Origin: Bacteroidales bacterium | GTDB taxonomy: Bacteria > Bacteroidota > Bacteroidia > Bacteroidales > JAAUTT01 | Length of the DNA stretch: 5,510 nt | Direction of reading: 5' to 3' | Assembly (NCBI GenBank): GCA_025350365.1 | Contig: JANXXY010000342.1 | Location: 1-5,510 of the forward strand | Shown here: one piece after another, positions 1-5,510 of the stretch | How positions within the stretch are numbered: position 1 is the first letter of the stretch | Layout of the letters: every line of letters begins with the position of its first letter | Translations under genes and position numbers: made by a program | The notes under the pieces: generated by a model | Databases searched by the model: none | The model's input: the letters and a program-made list of their open reading frames with translations, nothing else | Told to the model about the DNA's origin: nothing

Positions 1-74
1 CATTTCCAGGCTTCCGGCATGTTTGCCACACCGATTCCTACCTGCTGAATTCCGCTGATGATAATATTGTTCAT
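1..74 (-). CDS. VOC family (glyoxalase/bleomycin-resistance fold) protein, N-terminal fragment
   Basis: Only the first 24 codons are present; the gene runs off the left edge. The reverse strand reads from an ATG at 74 and gives an N-terminus with the core GIQQVGIGVANMPEAWK. This matches the first beta strand and helix of vicinal-oxygen-chelate proteins (typically G-I-x-x-I/V-x-I-x-V-x-D/N-x-x-x-A-x-x-W/F-Y). The two remaining bases (TG) are compatible with the Trp expected next. Family members are metal-dependent lyases, isomerases or dioxygenases, or metal-free binding proteins. The metal ligands and substrate cannot be judged from this fragment. The gene starts 33 nt after the stop of the SDR gene on the same strand, with no obvious promoter or Shine-Dalgarno sequence between them, so co-transcription is likely (inference). 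Confidence 0.7.
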   Translation of the reverse strand, partial: MNNIIISGIQQVGIGVANMPEAWK

Positions 75-107
75 AAGTTATTTCGTAGTTCGTTACTGAT
101 TATTGGT

Positions 108-908
108 TCACATTGGTTTCACTCTCGAAACCAGTTTAAAGAATAACCAGGGGATGTATCTTTTAAAATAGATCATTAGTAATTCCTTGCCTGCAATGTA
201 AACCTCTATTTTTTGCTTTTTAACAGCTTTCATTATTTTTTGCGCACATTGTTCGGCACTTATACCACCCGACTGGGCATGATCCATAATGCCATGAGCC
301 TCACCTGACCTGGTAAGTGCGCTAAGACTGATATTGGTATGTATTCGGCCGGGACACACCATCGTTACATGGATACCTTTTTCGTGAAGTTCGGCCCATA
401 GAGATTCATAGAACCCGTGAAGGGCGTGTTTGGCAGCAGCATAAGCTGAACGAAGCGAGAAGCCAAATTTTCCGGTAATGCTGCTAATAACGATAAAATG
501 ACCATAACCTCTCGCCACCATTGCCGGCAATACTTTTTTTGTAAGGATAACACCGCTGAAAAAGTCGACCTCCATAATTCGCCTGTCTACTGCCACCGGA
601 GTTTCAATTACCATTGATCGTTGACTTATTCCACCGTTATTCACAAGTACATCAATGCAACCAAATTTAACTAGAACCATATCGGCAACCTCTTCCAACT
701 GCGCTTGCACGGAAAGATCCAGCGGAATTACGTGACTTTCACCACCTAGGGCTATGCAGTTCTGTGCTACTTTTTCGAGTTCGCTTTTTCTACGGGCCGA
801 AAGAATTAAAATAGCTCCTTCTTTTGCAAATTCATACGCGAGAGCCTCTCCAATACCTGATGATGCTCCTGTAATCCAAACCGTTTTTTCCTTAAAAGAA
901 ATAGCCAT
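108..908 (-). CDS. Short-chain dehydrogenase/reductase (SDR), NAD(P)-dependent, DHRS7-like
   Basis: This 266-residue protein has the classical SDR length and motif order. The cofactor-binding TGASSGIG is at residues 13-20, followed by basic residues (ARR, 38-40) after beta-2 that suggest NADP(H) preference (inference). The NNGG form of the NNAG motif is at 90-93. The catalytic Ser is S143 in the ISS strand, and YAAAK gives Y156 and K160. A CPG segment (185-187) with a following IHTN sits where the nicotinamide-binding PG motif is expected. The usual tetrad Asn position (MEVN in many relatives) is Asp115 here, a change I believe also occurs in other members. The last ~25 residues are hydrophobic and basic (LLMIYFKRYIPWLFFKLV), which suggests peripheral membrane contact as in DHRS7-type enzymes. 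The substrate is unknown. The start at 908 puts the Rossmann motif at the usual distance and has no clear Shine-Dalgarno. The VOC gene follows after 33 nt. The upstream region is a tandem repeat ending 33 bp before the start. Confidence 0.93.
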   Translation of the reverse strand: MAISFKEKTVWITGASSGIGEALAYEFAKEGAILILSARRKSELEKVAQNCIALGGESHVIPLDLSVQAQLEEVADMVLVKFGCIDVLVNNGGISQRSMVIETPVAVDRRIMEVDFFSGVILTKKVLPAMVARGYGHFIVISSITGKFGFSLRSAYAAAKHALHGFYESLWAELHEKGIHVTMVCPGRIHTNISLSALTRSGEAHGIMDHAQSGGISAEQCAQKIMKAVKKQKIEVYIAGKELLMIYFKRYIPWLFFKLVSRVKPM

Positions 909-940
909 TACAATGTCATTTTACATAAAATTAGAACCAA

Positions 941-1035
941 GAATATTTCCATTTATTTCAAAATATTTCCATTTATTTCCATTTATTTCAAAATATTTCC
1001 ATTTATTTCAATTTATTTCAAAATATTTCCATTTT
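941..1035. repeat. AT-rich minisatellite of 10-bp units
   Basis: Nine consecutive 10-bp units plus a partial one are visible, of two types: A = AAATATTTCC and B = ATTTATTTC(A/C). The order on the plus strand is A' B A B B A B B A and then a partial ATTTT; A' starts with G instead of A. This gives a higher-order 30-bp period (ABB) at 961-990 and 991-1020 that differs at one base (980 versus 1010). The array covers most of the gap between the acyltransferase and SDR genes. It also supplies the last seven or so codons and the TAA stop of the acyltransferase. A- and T-runs phased at ~10 bp are the pattern expected of intrinsically bent DNA (established principle; bending here is inference). Confidence 0.93.
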
Positions 1036-2368
1036 GAATAAACAAATCATCGAGTTTTTGCATTAGCTCATTTCGTTTTTCACGAAGCCCTGAAAGATCG
1101 TAGTTATTTTCTTTCATCATCTTGAAATACCGGTATTTTGCATAAACCTTTTTTAAGGAAAGAAAGTAATCGAATGATAAAATTCCAAGTATAGGCATTG
1201 TGAGTAATATCAATCCTTTTGTAATGATAGGAATTGGCATTAGCATGAGTAACAAATACCATAACGGAAACAAAATCAAACCAACAGCAAATTTGAAGGA
1301 GCTCACAAACTGCGTGTCTTTGGTGCTTTTTGAAAATTTATCGCAAATGATATATGGAATAATATTAACTGCCGTTGCTGCTAAAAAAAGTGGAATAAAG
1401 AGAAGATATCTGACGATATCAAAATACACTTCTTTTTTTGGTGGTTTTGTAGTATCGAAAATCCAATTGCGAAGATTCAGTCGTTTCAGACCACTCAAAT
1501 ATTCGTTAACCAATGGTTTAAATTCTTCGAGCATTATTGGGTTATGGTATGCCGTTTTAATCAGTTGGTCGGTAATTTGTTTGTCGGCTAGAAACCGGCC
1601 GTAAAAATCGTCTTTTAAATTTTGTTTTTGCTGCAACCTGCCACCATAAAGTTCTTTAATGTTGAAAATAAGATCGTAGTACTCATCAGTATCGATATCG
1701 ATCATGTATTTTTTAAGTTCTGTGGAGAGTTTTTCGCGAAGTAAATTCAGCGCTTGCTGTGGGTTGTCCTTATAGAGGGTTGAATATTCCGAAACATCAA
1801 TAGGTTTACCAAATATAATCAGTAAACGGCTTCTGAAATTGCTGTAATGACTGTATTCGATACCAACAGGCACAATTTTAAGTCTGCCTGTTTTACCGAA
1901 CTCTTCCTGAGCCTTAAAGGCAAGCCTGCTTATTCCCTTTTTTAACGGGCGTAACCGATGTTGATCGCCATGGTTTCCTTCGGGCATTATTCCCACAGCC
2001 TGTCCGCTTTTTAAAACGTTAAGTGCAATATTAAATGAATCGTCGTTTTGCGACAGGTTACTGACACCATCCCGAATCCGGAAAACCGGAATTATTTTTA
2101 AAAAGTTGAGAATTTTTTTAACCAGTTCTTTTTTAAAGATATCGGCTCTGGCCATAAAAACAGGCTGTTTTTTGATATTCAATAAAATGGATAGAGCATC
2201 CATCAGCGCATTCTGATGGTTAGGGGTAAATATAACAGGGTCGTTATCCGGAACAGTTTCCCGGTTTATGATGCATATCTCACGGTAATAAATCGATTGA
2301 ACAAATGCGGTATATTTTTTCAATACTGTATACGACTTCGAATATTTGAAAAGATGTTGCTGATTCAT
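1013..2368 (-). CDS. PlsC-like 1-acylglycerol-3-phosphate acyltransferase family protein with C-terminal membrane domain
   Basis: The protein has 451 residues, much longer than the ~240 of classical PlsC. The N-terminal half is an LPLAT (lysophospholipid acyltransferase) domain. Block I is NHQNALMD at 50-57, with His51 and Asp57 five residues apart (HX5D) rather than the common HX4D. A block II-like VFRIRDG is at 95-101. Block III is MPEGNHGD at 128-135, with EGN in place of EGT. Block IV is IVPVGIEY at 165-172. These features fit acyl transfer from acyl-ACP or acyl-CoA to a glycerolipid hydroxyl at the inner membrane; donor and acceptor are not determinable. Residues ~318-345, 357-380 and 383-404 are hydrophobic and probably membrane-spanning, followed by a charged helical tail. 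The start at 2368 has an SD-like AGGAAG about 8 nt upstream (minus strand). The last codons (NGNILK) and the TAA lie inside the 10-bp repeat array, so the natural C-terminus may have been altered by it. It stands 236 bp from the upstream BASS gene and is probably transcribed separately. Confidence 0.9.
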   Translation of the reverse strand: MNQQHLFKYSKSYTVLKKYTAFVQSIYYREICIINRETVPDNDPVIFTPNHQNALMDALSILLNIKKQPVFMARADIFKKELVKKILNFLKIIPVFRIRDGVSNLSQNDDSFNIALNVLKSGQAVGIMPEGNHGDQHRLRPLKKGISRLAFKAQEEFGKTGRLKIVPVGIEYSHYSNFRSRLLIIFGKPIDVSEYSTLYKDNPQQALNLLREKLSTELKKYMIDIDTDEYYDLIFNIKELYGGRLQQKQNLKDDFYGRFLADKQITDQLIKTAYHNPIMLEEFKPLVNEYLSGLKRLNLRNWIFDTTKPPKKEVYFDIVRYLLFIPLFLAATAVNIIPYIICDKFSKSTKDTQFVSSFKFAVGLILFPLWYLLLMLMPIPIITKGLILLTMPILGILSFDYFLSLKKVYAKYRYFKMMKENNYDLSGLREKRNELMQKLDDLFIQNGNILK

Positions 2369-2604
2369 ATTTTTACTTCCTAAAAGAAAATATAATAAAC
2401 GACTAAGTTAATTTTACTTTGACAAATTAAATTTTTTAAATGATTTTTCCTCTTTTTTATTCCTGTCATTTCCGTGATAAACCTGAAAAATTAACCTGTT
2501 CACATTGGGATTCAGGGCAAAACAGGTTGGTGTTTCAATAGTGTCACAAAAGAATTAAGTACTTTTTGAAAAATTTGTTTTTTAGTAGTTAGCGCCGTGT
2601 ACCG
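2369..2604. other. Intergenic region, no convincing gene
   Basis: This 236-bp AT-rich gap lies between two minus-strand genes. It holds a terminator-like inverted repeat (2486-2528) on the BASS side. On the acyltransferase side it holds a T/A-rich stretch where the acyltransferase promoter should lie. The best -7-like match there is minus-strand TTAATTTG (2430-2423, 7 of 8 against TAnnTTTG), with no matching -33 TTTG at 19-21 nt, so I do not call a promoter. No tRNA-like fold or conserved-looking reading frame is visible. Confidence 0.6.
2486..2528 (-). terminator. Terminator-like inverted repeat downstream of the BASS transporter gene
   Basis: The plus strand has AACCTGTT (2493-2500) and its exact reverse complement AACAGGTT (2521-2528) separated by 20 nt. 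Read on the minus strand, the hairpin is followed by AA and then five T residues (2490-2486), the arrangement of an intrinsic terminator. It lies 76 nt past the BASS stop codon. The 8-bp stem has only three G/C pairs and the loop is long, so termination strength is doubtful. A closely similar element occurs at 4225-4269. Confidence 0.4.
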
Positions 2605-3516
2605 TTATTGCTTTTTCGAAAAATAATGAGCGATACCTAAACCAACGATTATATGCCAGATTCCCCACCAGGCAGCGATGAACGCCATGCCTCCCAGACC
2701 ATTGAAAAGTTTTGGATTAAATATCAGAACCAAGGCGAGCCCTGAATTATGGATGCCCGATTCGATCGTAATGGTTTTGATGTTGTTTAATTCCAATTTA
2801 CTTGCTCTGGCAAGCAGATAGCCGGACAAAACCACGATGGCGTTTTGCACAAATACGAGCAAAATAATTAGATGGATATATCTTAGAAAGTGCGAAAAAT
2901 TTGCGCTCAAGGCTGCTAAAATGAACCCGAAAAAAACTATTAACGATATGGTTTTCATAGGTTTTGTTATCTTTTTAGCTAAAGCCGGAAAACGCCAGGC
3001 AAATAGAGTTCCTAAAATTAGCGGAAGTCCCAATAATAAAAAAACAGTTTTTAGCATTTGCCATCCATCGATGGATATAGGAACAATGATGTGCTGAGCT
3101 TCATTATATAAATTTCCGTAAAATGAAAAGTTCAATGGAACAAGAAAAACAGCTAAAAGTGTGGCAATCGCATTTAGCGTTACCGAAAGTTCAACATTTC
3201 CTTTGGCCATCCAGGTAAGAAAATTGGCAATATTCCCACTGGGACATGAAGCTACAAGTATCATTCCGAGGGCAACTGAGGGTGTTGGTCTGATAAGCAT
3301 CACAAGGAGAAATGTTATCAATGGAAGCATTAGGTATTGTGCTATTAGACCAACAATTACAGGTTTTGGTTTAACAATTACAGCTTTAAATTTGTGCACA
3401 TCAATTTCCAGAGCCACACCAAACATAATTAGCGCCAGTGTAAAGTTCATAAAAAGTAAACCTCCCTCGCTAAAATTCAATCTTACCCCATCAAGCACTC
3501 CCAGAGTATTACCCAT
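2605..3516 (-). CDS. Bile acid:sodium symporter (BASS/SBF) family transporter
   Basis: This is a 303-residue integral membrane protein with about nine to ten hydrophobic helices, the usual size of bacterial BASS transporters. Recognisable family segments, numbered from the ATG at 3516, are MFGVALEID near the N-terminus, PKPVIVGLIAQ (Gln60), CPSGNIAN (91-98), AKGNVELSV (104-112) and IESGIHNSGLAL (251-262). The family moves organic anions such as bile acids, pantoate or 2-keto acids, usually with Na+; the substrate here is unknown. Aligned by eye to the Neisseria ASBT structure, several sodium ligands differ: Ala97 for S114, Asn115 for T132 and His256 for Q264. Asn98, Ser111, Glu252 and Gln60 are kept. 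I chose the ATG at 3516. A TTG at 3561 would add 15 residues (MLLCKFFLFGYKRKS), but family members begin close to the LDGVRLNF segment. The gene is divergent from the flavin reductase-like gene and followed by a terminator-like repeat. Confidence 0.88.
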   Translation of the reverse strand: MGNTLGVLDGVRLNFSEGGLLFMNFTLALIMFGVALEIDVHKFKAVIVKPKPVIVGLIAQYLMLPLITFLLVMLIRPTPSVALGMILVASCPSGNIANFLTWMAKGNVELSVTLNAIATLLAVFLVPLNFSFYGNLYNEAQHIIVPISIDGWQMLKTVFLLLGLPLILGTLFAWRFPALAKKITKPMKTISLIVFFGFILAALSANFSHFLRYIHLIILLVFVQNAIVVLSGYLLARASKLELNNIKTITIESGIHNSGLALVLIFNPKLFNGLGGMAFIAAWWGIWHIIVGLGIAHYFSKKQ

Positions 3517-3648
3517 ACTTTTTCGTTTATATCCGAATAAAAAGAATTTACAAAGCAACAAATTTTATTTAAAAGTGCTATTTTAAGTGAAAATAAAAGT
3601 GAACTTTGCTCTAAAACAAAGTGAAATTATTCACTGAAAAACATTTTC
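3517..3648. promoter_or_regulatory. Divergent control region between BASS and flavin reductase genes
   Basis: This 132-bp gap must hold the promoters for both divergent genes. It contains an inverted repeat ACTTTG-N8-CAAAGT (3603-3608 and 3617-3622). The plus-strand arm extends to GAACTTTG (3601-3608) and the minus-strand arm to TCACTTTG (3624-3617). Each matches 7 of 8 positions of the Bacteroidota -7 box TAnnTTTG if the two n positions are counted as matches, but neither has a TTTG box 19-21 nt upstream. AGTG recurs at 3574, 3586, 3598 and 3620 (spacings 12, 12 and 22), with an inverted CACT at 3632. These may be operator half-sites or chance in AT-rich DNA. Confidence 0.35.
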
Positions 3649-4218
3649 ATGGAGCCAATACTCAAACAAGTAAATGTAAAATTATTAACAGGCAATATTT
3701 TTAAGTTACTTGACAACGACTGGATGCTGATAACTGCAGGGACAAAGGATTCATTTAATACAATGACCGCCAGTTGGGGTTCGTTCGGAATACTATGGAA
3801 TAAGCCTGTGGCCATTGGATTTATAAGGCCTCAAAGGCATACGTTTGAATTCGTAAATACATCTGATTTTTTTACTCTTTCGTTCTTTAATGAAAAATAT
3901 CGTGATGTTCTGAATTTTTGCGGGCATCATTCGGGAAGATCTGTGGATAAAGTTTTAAAAACCGGAATTTCTATTGCTTCAACAAATAATGGAAGTGTTT
4001 ATTTCGCGGAAGCCAAACTGGTTTTCGAATGCAAAAAAATATATTCAGACGATCTGAAGGAGGAGAATTTTATTCAGGCTGATTTGATGCAGAAAATTTA
4101 TCCCAAAAAAGATTTTCACAGATTTTTCATCGGTGAAATTACGTCTTGTCTGAGTGTGGAAATTCCTCCGAAGGAAATCGGGCTGAAATTTGATGAAACA
4201 AAAGGTGACAATGTTTAG
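3649..4218 (+). CDS. Flavin reductase-like FMN-binding protein (Flavin_Reduct split-barrel family)
   Basis: This 189-residue protein fits the flavin reductase-like/DIM6-NTAB family in length and motifs. NTMTASWGSFGILWNKP at 37-53 is the usual FMN-phosphate and isoalloxazine binding stretch. It is followed by IGFIRPQRHTFEF (56-68), the CGHHSGRSVDK turn (91-101) and the late H-x4-IGEI segment (157-164). Members bind FMN and use NAD(P)H to reduce free flavin, or act as flavoprotein oxidoreductases on other substrates; which applies here cannot be told. There is no signal peptide, so it is probably cytoplasmic. The start is the ATG at 3649; no Shine-Dalgarno is visible, as is common in this phylum. 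It is a single-gene unit: divergent from the BASS gene upstream and convergent with the DUF4924-like gene downstream. Confidence 0.9.
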   Translation: MEPILKQVNVKLLTGNIFKLLDNDWMLITAGTKDSFNTMTASWGSFGILWNKPVAIGFIRPQRHTFEFVNTSDFFTLSFFNEKYRDVLNFCGHHSGRSVDKVLKTGISIASTNNGSVYFAEAKLVFECKKIYSDDLKEENFIQADLMQKIYPKKDFHRFFIGEITSCLSVEIPPKEIGLKFDETKGDNV

Positions 4219-4224
4219 AAACTT

Positions 4225-4269
4225 AAAAATCAACCTGTTTCCTTTATGGTTTAATGGTAAAAATAGGTT
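4225..4269. terminator. Terminator-like inverted repeat between convergent genes
   Basis: Plus-strand arms AACCTGTTT (4232-4240) and AAATAGGTT (4261-4269) pair over nine positions with a 20-nt loop. In plus-strand RNA the odd position is a G-U wobble, followed by the weak T-rich TCTTTC. In minus-strand RNA it is an A-C mismatch, but the hairpin is followed by GA and a clean run of five T (4229-4225). The element sits between the stop of the flavin reductase gene (4218) and that of the DUF4924-like gene (4295), so it could serve either or both. It closely resembles the element at 2486-2528. Confidence 0.4.
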
Positions 4270-4294
4270 TCTTTCGTAATCTGTCGAAGTAAAT

Positions 4295-4819
4295 TTATAC
4301 CCGATCGTGGTATTTTTTTGAAAGATAACGAAGTAATTGACCGAATACTGCCATTGCTTCTGATGTTTCTTTGGTTATGGTATTTCCTTTCATCTTAAGC
4401 AACATAAAGCCATATAGCCCGTTAAAGCATACTTCAATTTCCGTAAGTTCGGCATTTCCCATTTTGTTTTTCAATTCCTTAATAAATGGTGATGCATATT
4501 GATATTGCTCCAGATAAACACCTTCTTCAAGTGTGTTTATAAGCTGTATATGAAGGTCGTTGAGATTAAAGATCATTTCGCGCAACACCGATATGTGTCC
4601 TTGCTCCATAGCATCATCTTTCTTCATTTGGGCAATCAAATCGGCATACCATGTTCGCACATCATCTTGTTGGCTGTTAGGAAGTGAATATTTCGAGATA
4701 ATGTTTTTTTCAAGTTCTTCGATGCTGAGATGATTTGCCCGTATCACGTCTTCGATATGATACATGTAAAGAATATATTCAACAATGTTGGTTTTTAATT
4801 TTTCACGGGCAATTTGCAT
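4295..4819 (-). CDS. DUF4924 family protein (uncharacterised, Bacteroidota)
   Basis: The product is 174 residues from the ATG at 4819. I recognise the pattern of the Bacteroidota DUF4924 family: an N-terminal KTNIVEYILYMYHIEDVIRA segment (9-28), a RTWYADLIAQMK segment (55-66), an LNDLH segment (86-90), and a C-terminal EIEVCFNGLYGFMLLKMKG stretch (127-145) followed by TKETSEAM. It is predicted to be almost wholly alpha-helical, soluble and without a signal peptide. Its biochemical role is unknown to me. An upstream in-frame TTG (4849) would add ten residues, but it falls inside the -7 box of an exact promoter match, so the transcript should begin after it. This supports the ATG at 4819. The neighbouring squalene/phytoene synthase gene lies upstream on the same strand, separated by a hairpin and this gene's own promoter. 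Family assignment is from recalled pattern, not a search. Confidence 0.78.
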   Translation of the reverse strand: MQIAREKLKTNIVEYILYMYHIEDVIRANHLSIEELEKNIISKYSLPNSQQDDVRTWYADLIAQMKKDDAMEQGHISVLREMIFNLNDLHIQLINTLEEGVYLEQYQYASPFIKELKNKMGNAELTEIEVCFNGLYGFMLLKMKGNTITKETSEAMAVFGQLLRYLSKKYHDRV

Positions 4820-4846
4820 GGATGAAAACTGTTTTTTAATGGAGTG

Positions 4847-4878
4847 CAAATGTAAGTATTATCAGTTGATGTTGCAAA
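4847..4878 (-). promoter_or_regulatory. Bacteroidota-type promoter for the DUF4924-like gene
   Basis: On the minus strand, TTTG (4878-4875) is followed by a 20-nt spacer and TACATTTG (4854-4847). This matches the Bacteroidota primary-sigma consensus TTTG-N19-21-TAnnTTTG exactly. Transcription would start around 4840, leaving a leader of about 20 nt before the ATG at 4819. The placement also argues against the TTG at 4849 as a start codon. Confidence 0.75.
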
Positions 4879-4902
4879 AGTGAGTTTTTTTGTTTCATTG
4901 TT

Positions 4903-4925
4903 CGGACAAGGTTCTGCCTCGTCCG
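4903..4925 (-). terminator. GC-rich 3'-UTR hairpin after the squalene/phytoene synthase gene
   Basis: In minus-strand RNA the sequence CGGACGAGG-cagaa-CCTTGTCCG forms a continuous 9-bp stem, including one G-U pair, with a 5-nt loop. It begins 63 nt past the synthase stop codon and ends before the DUF4924 promoter, where a transcript 3' end would be expected. No T-run follows on the minus strand (AACAATGAAAC), so it may stabilise or mark a processed 3' end rather than terminate by itself. On the plus strand the stem has an A-C mismatch but is followed by TTTTAT, so an antisense terminator is the alternative. Confidence 0.45.
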
Positions 4926-4988
4926 TTTTATACTTCAGGCTGCTTAAATATCTCAGAGTAAGATTGTAAACCTAACCTAACTAAGATG

Positions 4989-5510
4989 CTAAATTGTTTT
5001 AGACGTCATAATTGTATGGTAAACACGTTGTTTTATTTCATCGGACGTTGGATTAAGTTCCGCTTCGGTAAAATTGCCATGATCAATATCAATGCGTTCA
5101 AACACCATAAGATACAAATTAAATATTATTTCGAGGCTTAGCTGATATTCAGGTTCGAGGCACGGCCAAATATCGGTTATTGCCTGGTAGGTTTTGTTAC
5201 GGTAATCGTCGGCTATACCGCAGTATTCTCTGATAAGATTGCGAAACCCTTGTTTAATAGCACCTCCATGTGCCATTTCCTTAAGATCTTTTCTGGTTAG
5301 ATTATTTTTTAAAATAAGGTCGTCGGCAAAGTAGGTTAGATTATTGAGTTGATCTTTCTGAAAATCACGAATAATATGAACTAAATAGCTGAATACGGCG
5401 CATGGAGTGGATGCTTTCTTCACATCAAAATTCGGACTGGTATATTTCCCGTTTTGTTTTTGAATGCCGCATAAATGAACAAATATAGATGCAGGACCAA
5501 CAGATGCTCC
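4989..5510 (-). CDS. Squalene/phytoene synthase family protein, C-terminal part
   Basis: The reading frame is open from the right edge to a TAG at 4989, giving 173 residues; the start lies outside the window. The visible part begins in the helix GASVGPASIFVHLCG, before the second aspartate-rich motif. That motif is RDFQKD (48-53 of the visible part), a DxxxD with D49 and D53, preceded by YLVHII and followed by the NNLTYFADDL segment. These are hallmarks of trans-isoprenyl head-to-head synthases, which join two prenyl diphosphates using Mg2+ bound by two Asp-rich motifs. The first motif would lie upstream. Whether the product is squalene, dehydrosqualene or phytoene cannot be decided. A GTG at 5423 could be taken as a start, but it would cut into the conserved helix, and the frame clearly continues upstream of it with family-like sequence. 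It is probably transcribed separately from the DUF4924-like gene. Confidence 0.87.
   Translation of the reverse strand, partial: GASVGPASIFVHLCGIQKQNGKYTSPNFDVKKASTPCAVFSYLVHIIRDFQKDQLNNLTYFADDLILKNNLTRKDLKEMAHGGAIKQGFRNLIREYCGIADDYRNKTYQAITDIWPCLEPEYQLSLEIIFNLYLMVFERIDIDHGNFTEAELNPTSDEIKQRVYHTIMTSKTI

Noticed and set aside
754..1041. Plus-strand frame of 95 codons whose end has repeated FISKYFH-type peptides
   Set aside because: The repeated peptide is the 10-bp minisatellite read in translation, and the rest is antisense to the clear SDR gene.
1200..1604. Plus-strand frame of 134 codons, antisense to the acyltransferase gene
   Set aside because: It has no family-like motifs, while the opposite strand carries a well-supported protein.
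2156..2172. Palindrome AAAAACAG-G-CTGTTTTT
   Set aside because: It lies inside the conserved acyltransferase coding sequence and has a 1-nt centre, so it is likely a by-product of codon use.
2440..2541. Plus-strand 33-codon frame starting ATGATTTTTCC, preceded by TTTGACA
   Set aside because: It has no ribosome-binding site, matches no recognisable family and runs through the inverted repeat. Such length is expected by chance.
3161..3586. Plus-strand frame of 141 codons, antisense to the BASS gene
   Set aside because: It is a shadow of a clear membrane transporter gene and shows no motifs of its own.
4968..4983. Short TTAGG-like tandem on the minus strand (plus AACCTAACCTAACT)
   Set aside because: Only about two and a half units are present, too few to call a repeat array.
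1..5510. CRISPR array, tRNA/rRNA genes, insertion sequence or prophage signals
   Set aside because: None seen. The only tandem array has 10-bp units without unique spacers, there is no transposase-like frame, and no cloverleaf-like sequence was recognised.

Overview
The window looks like chromosomal DNA from a Bacteroidota bacterium, most probably an environmental Bacteroidales/Marinilabiliales-type lineage; the rank below phylum is inference. The grounds are AT-rich DNA, mostly weak or absent Shine-Dalgarno sequences, one exact Bacteroidota-type promoter (TTTG-N20-TAnnTTTG), and a protein that resembles the Bacteroidota-restricted DUF4924 family.

Layout from left to right. Positions 1-74 hold the first 24 codons of a VOC (glyoxalase-fold) gene on the minus strand. 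Positions 108-908 (minus) encode a short-chain dehydrogenase/reductase that lies 33 nt upstream of the VOC gene, probably in the same transcript. Positions 941-1035 hold a minisatellite of 10-bp units, which also forms the last codons and the stop of the next gene. Positions 1013-2368 (minus) encode a large PlsC-like glycerolipid acyltransferase with a C-terminal membrane domain. The gap 2369-2604 contains a terminator-like inverted repeat and no convincing gene. Positions 2605-3516 (minus) encode a bile acid:sodium symporter (BASS) family transporter. It is divergent, across a 132-bp control region, from a flavin reductase-like FMN protein at 3649-4218 (plus). Convergent with that is a DUF4924-like gene at 4295-4819 (minus), with a second terminator-like repeat in the 76-bp gap between them. 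Positions 4820-4988 hold the DUF4924 gene's promoter and a strong hairpin. From 4989 to the right edge (minus) lies the C-terminal 173 codons of a squalene/phytoene synthase family protein whose start is outside the window.

No single pathway is evident. Several products relate to lipids or redox chemistry (acyltransferase, isoprenoid synthase, SDR, flavin reductase, organic-anion transporter), but apart from SDR-VOC they appear to be separate transcription units. I found no RNA genes, insertion sequences, CRISPR arrays or defence modules. The items most worth a second look are the 10-bp minisatellite at the acyltransferase/SDR junction, the two sequence-related terminator-like elements, and the changed sodium-site residues in the BASS transporter. 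I see no evidence of a wholly new multi-gene system.
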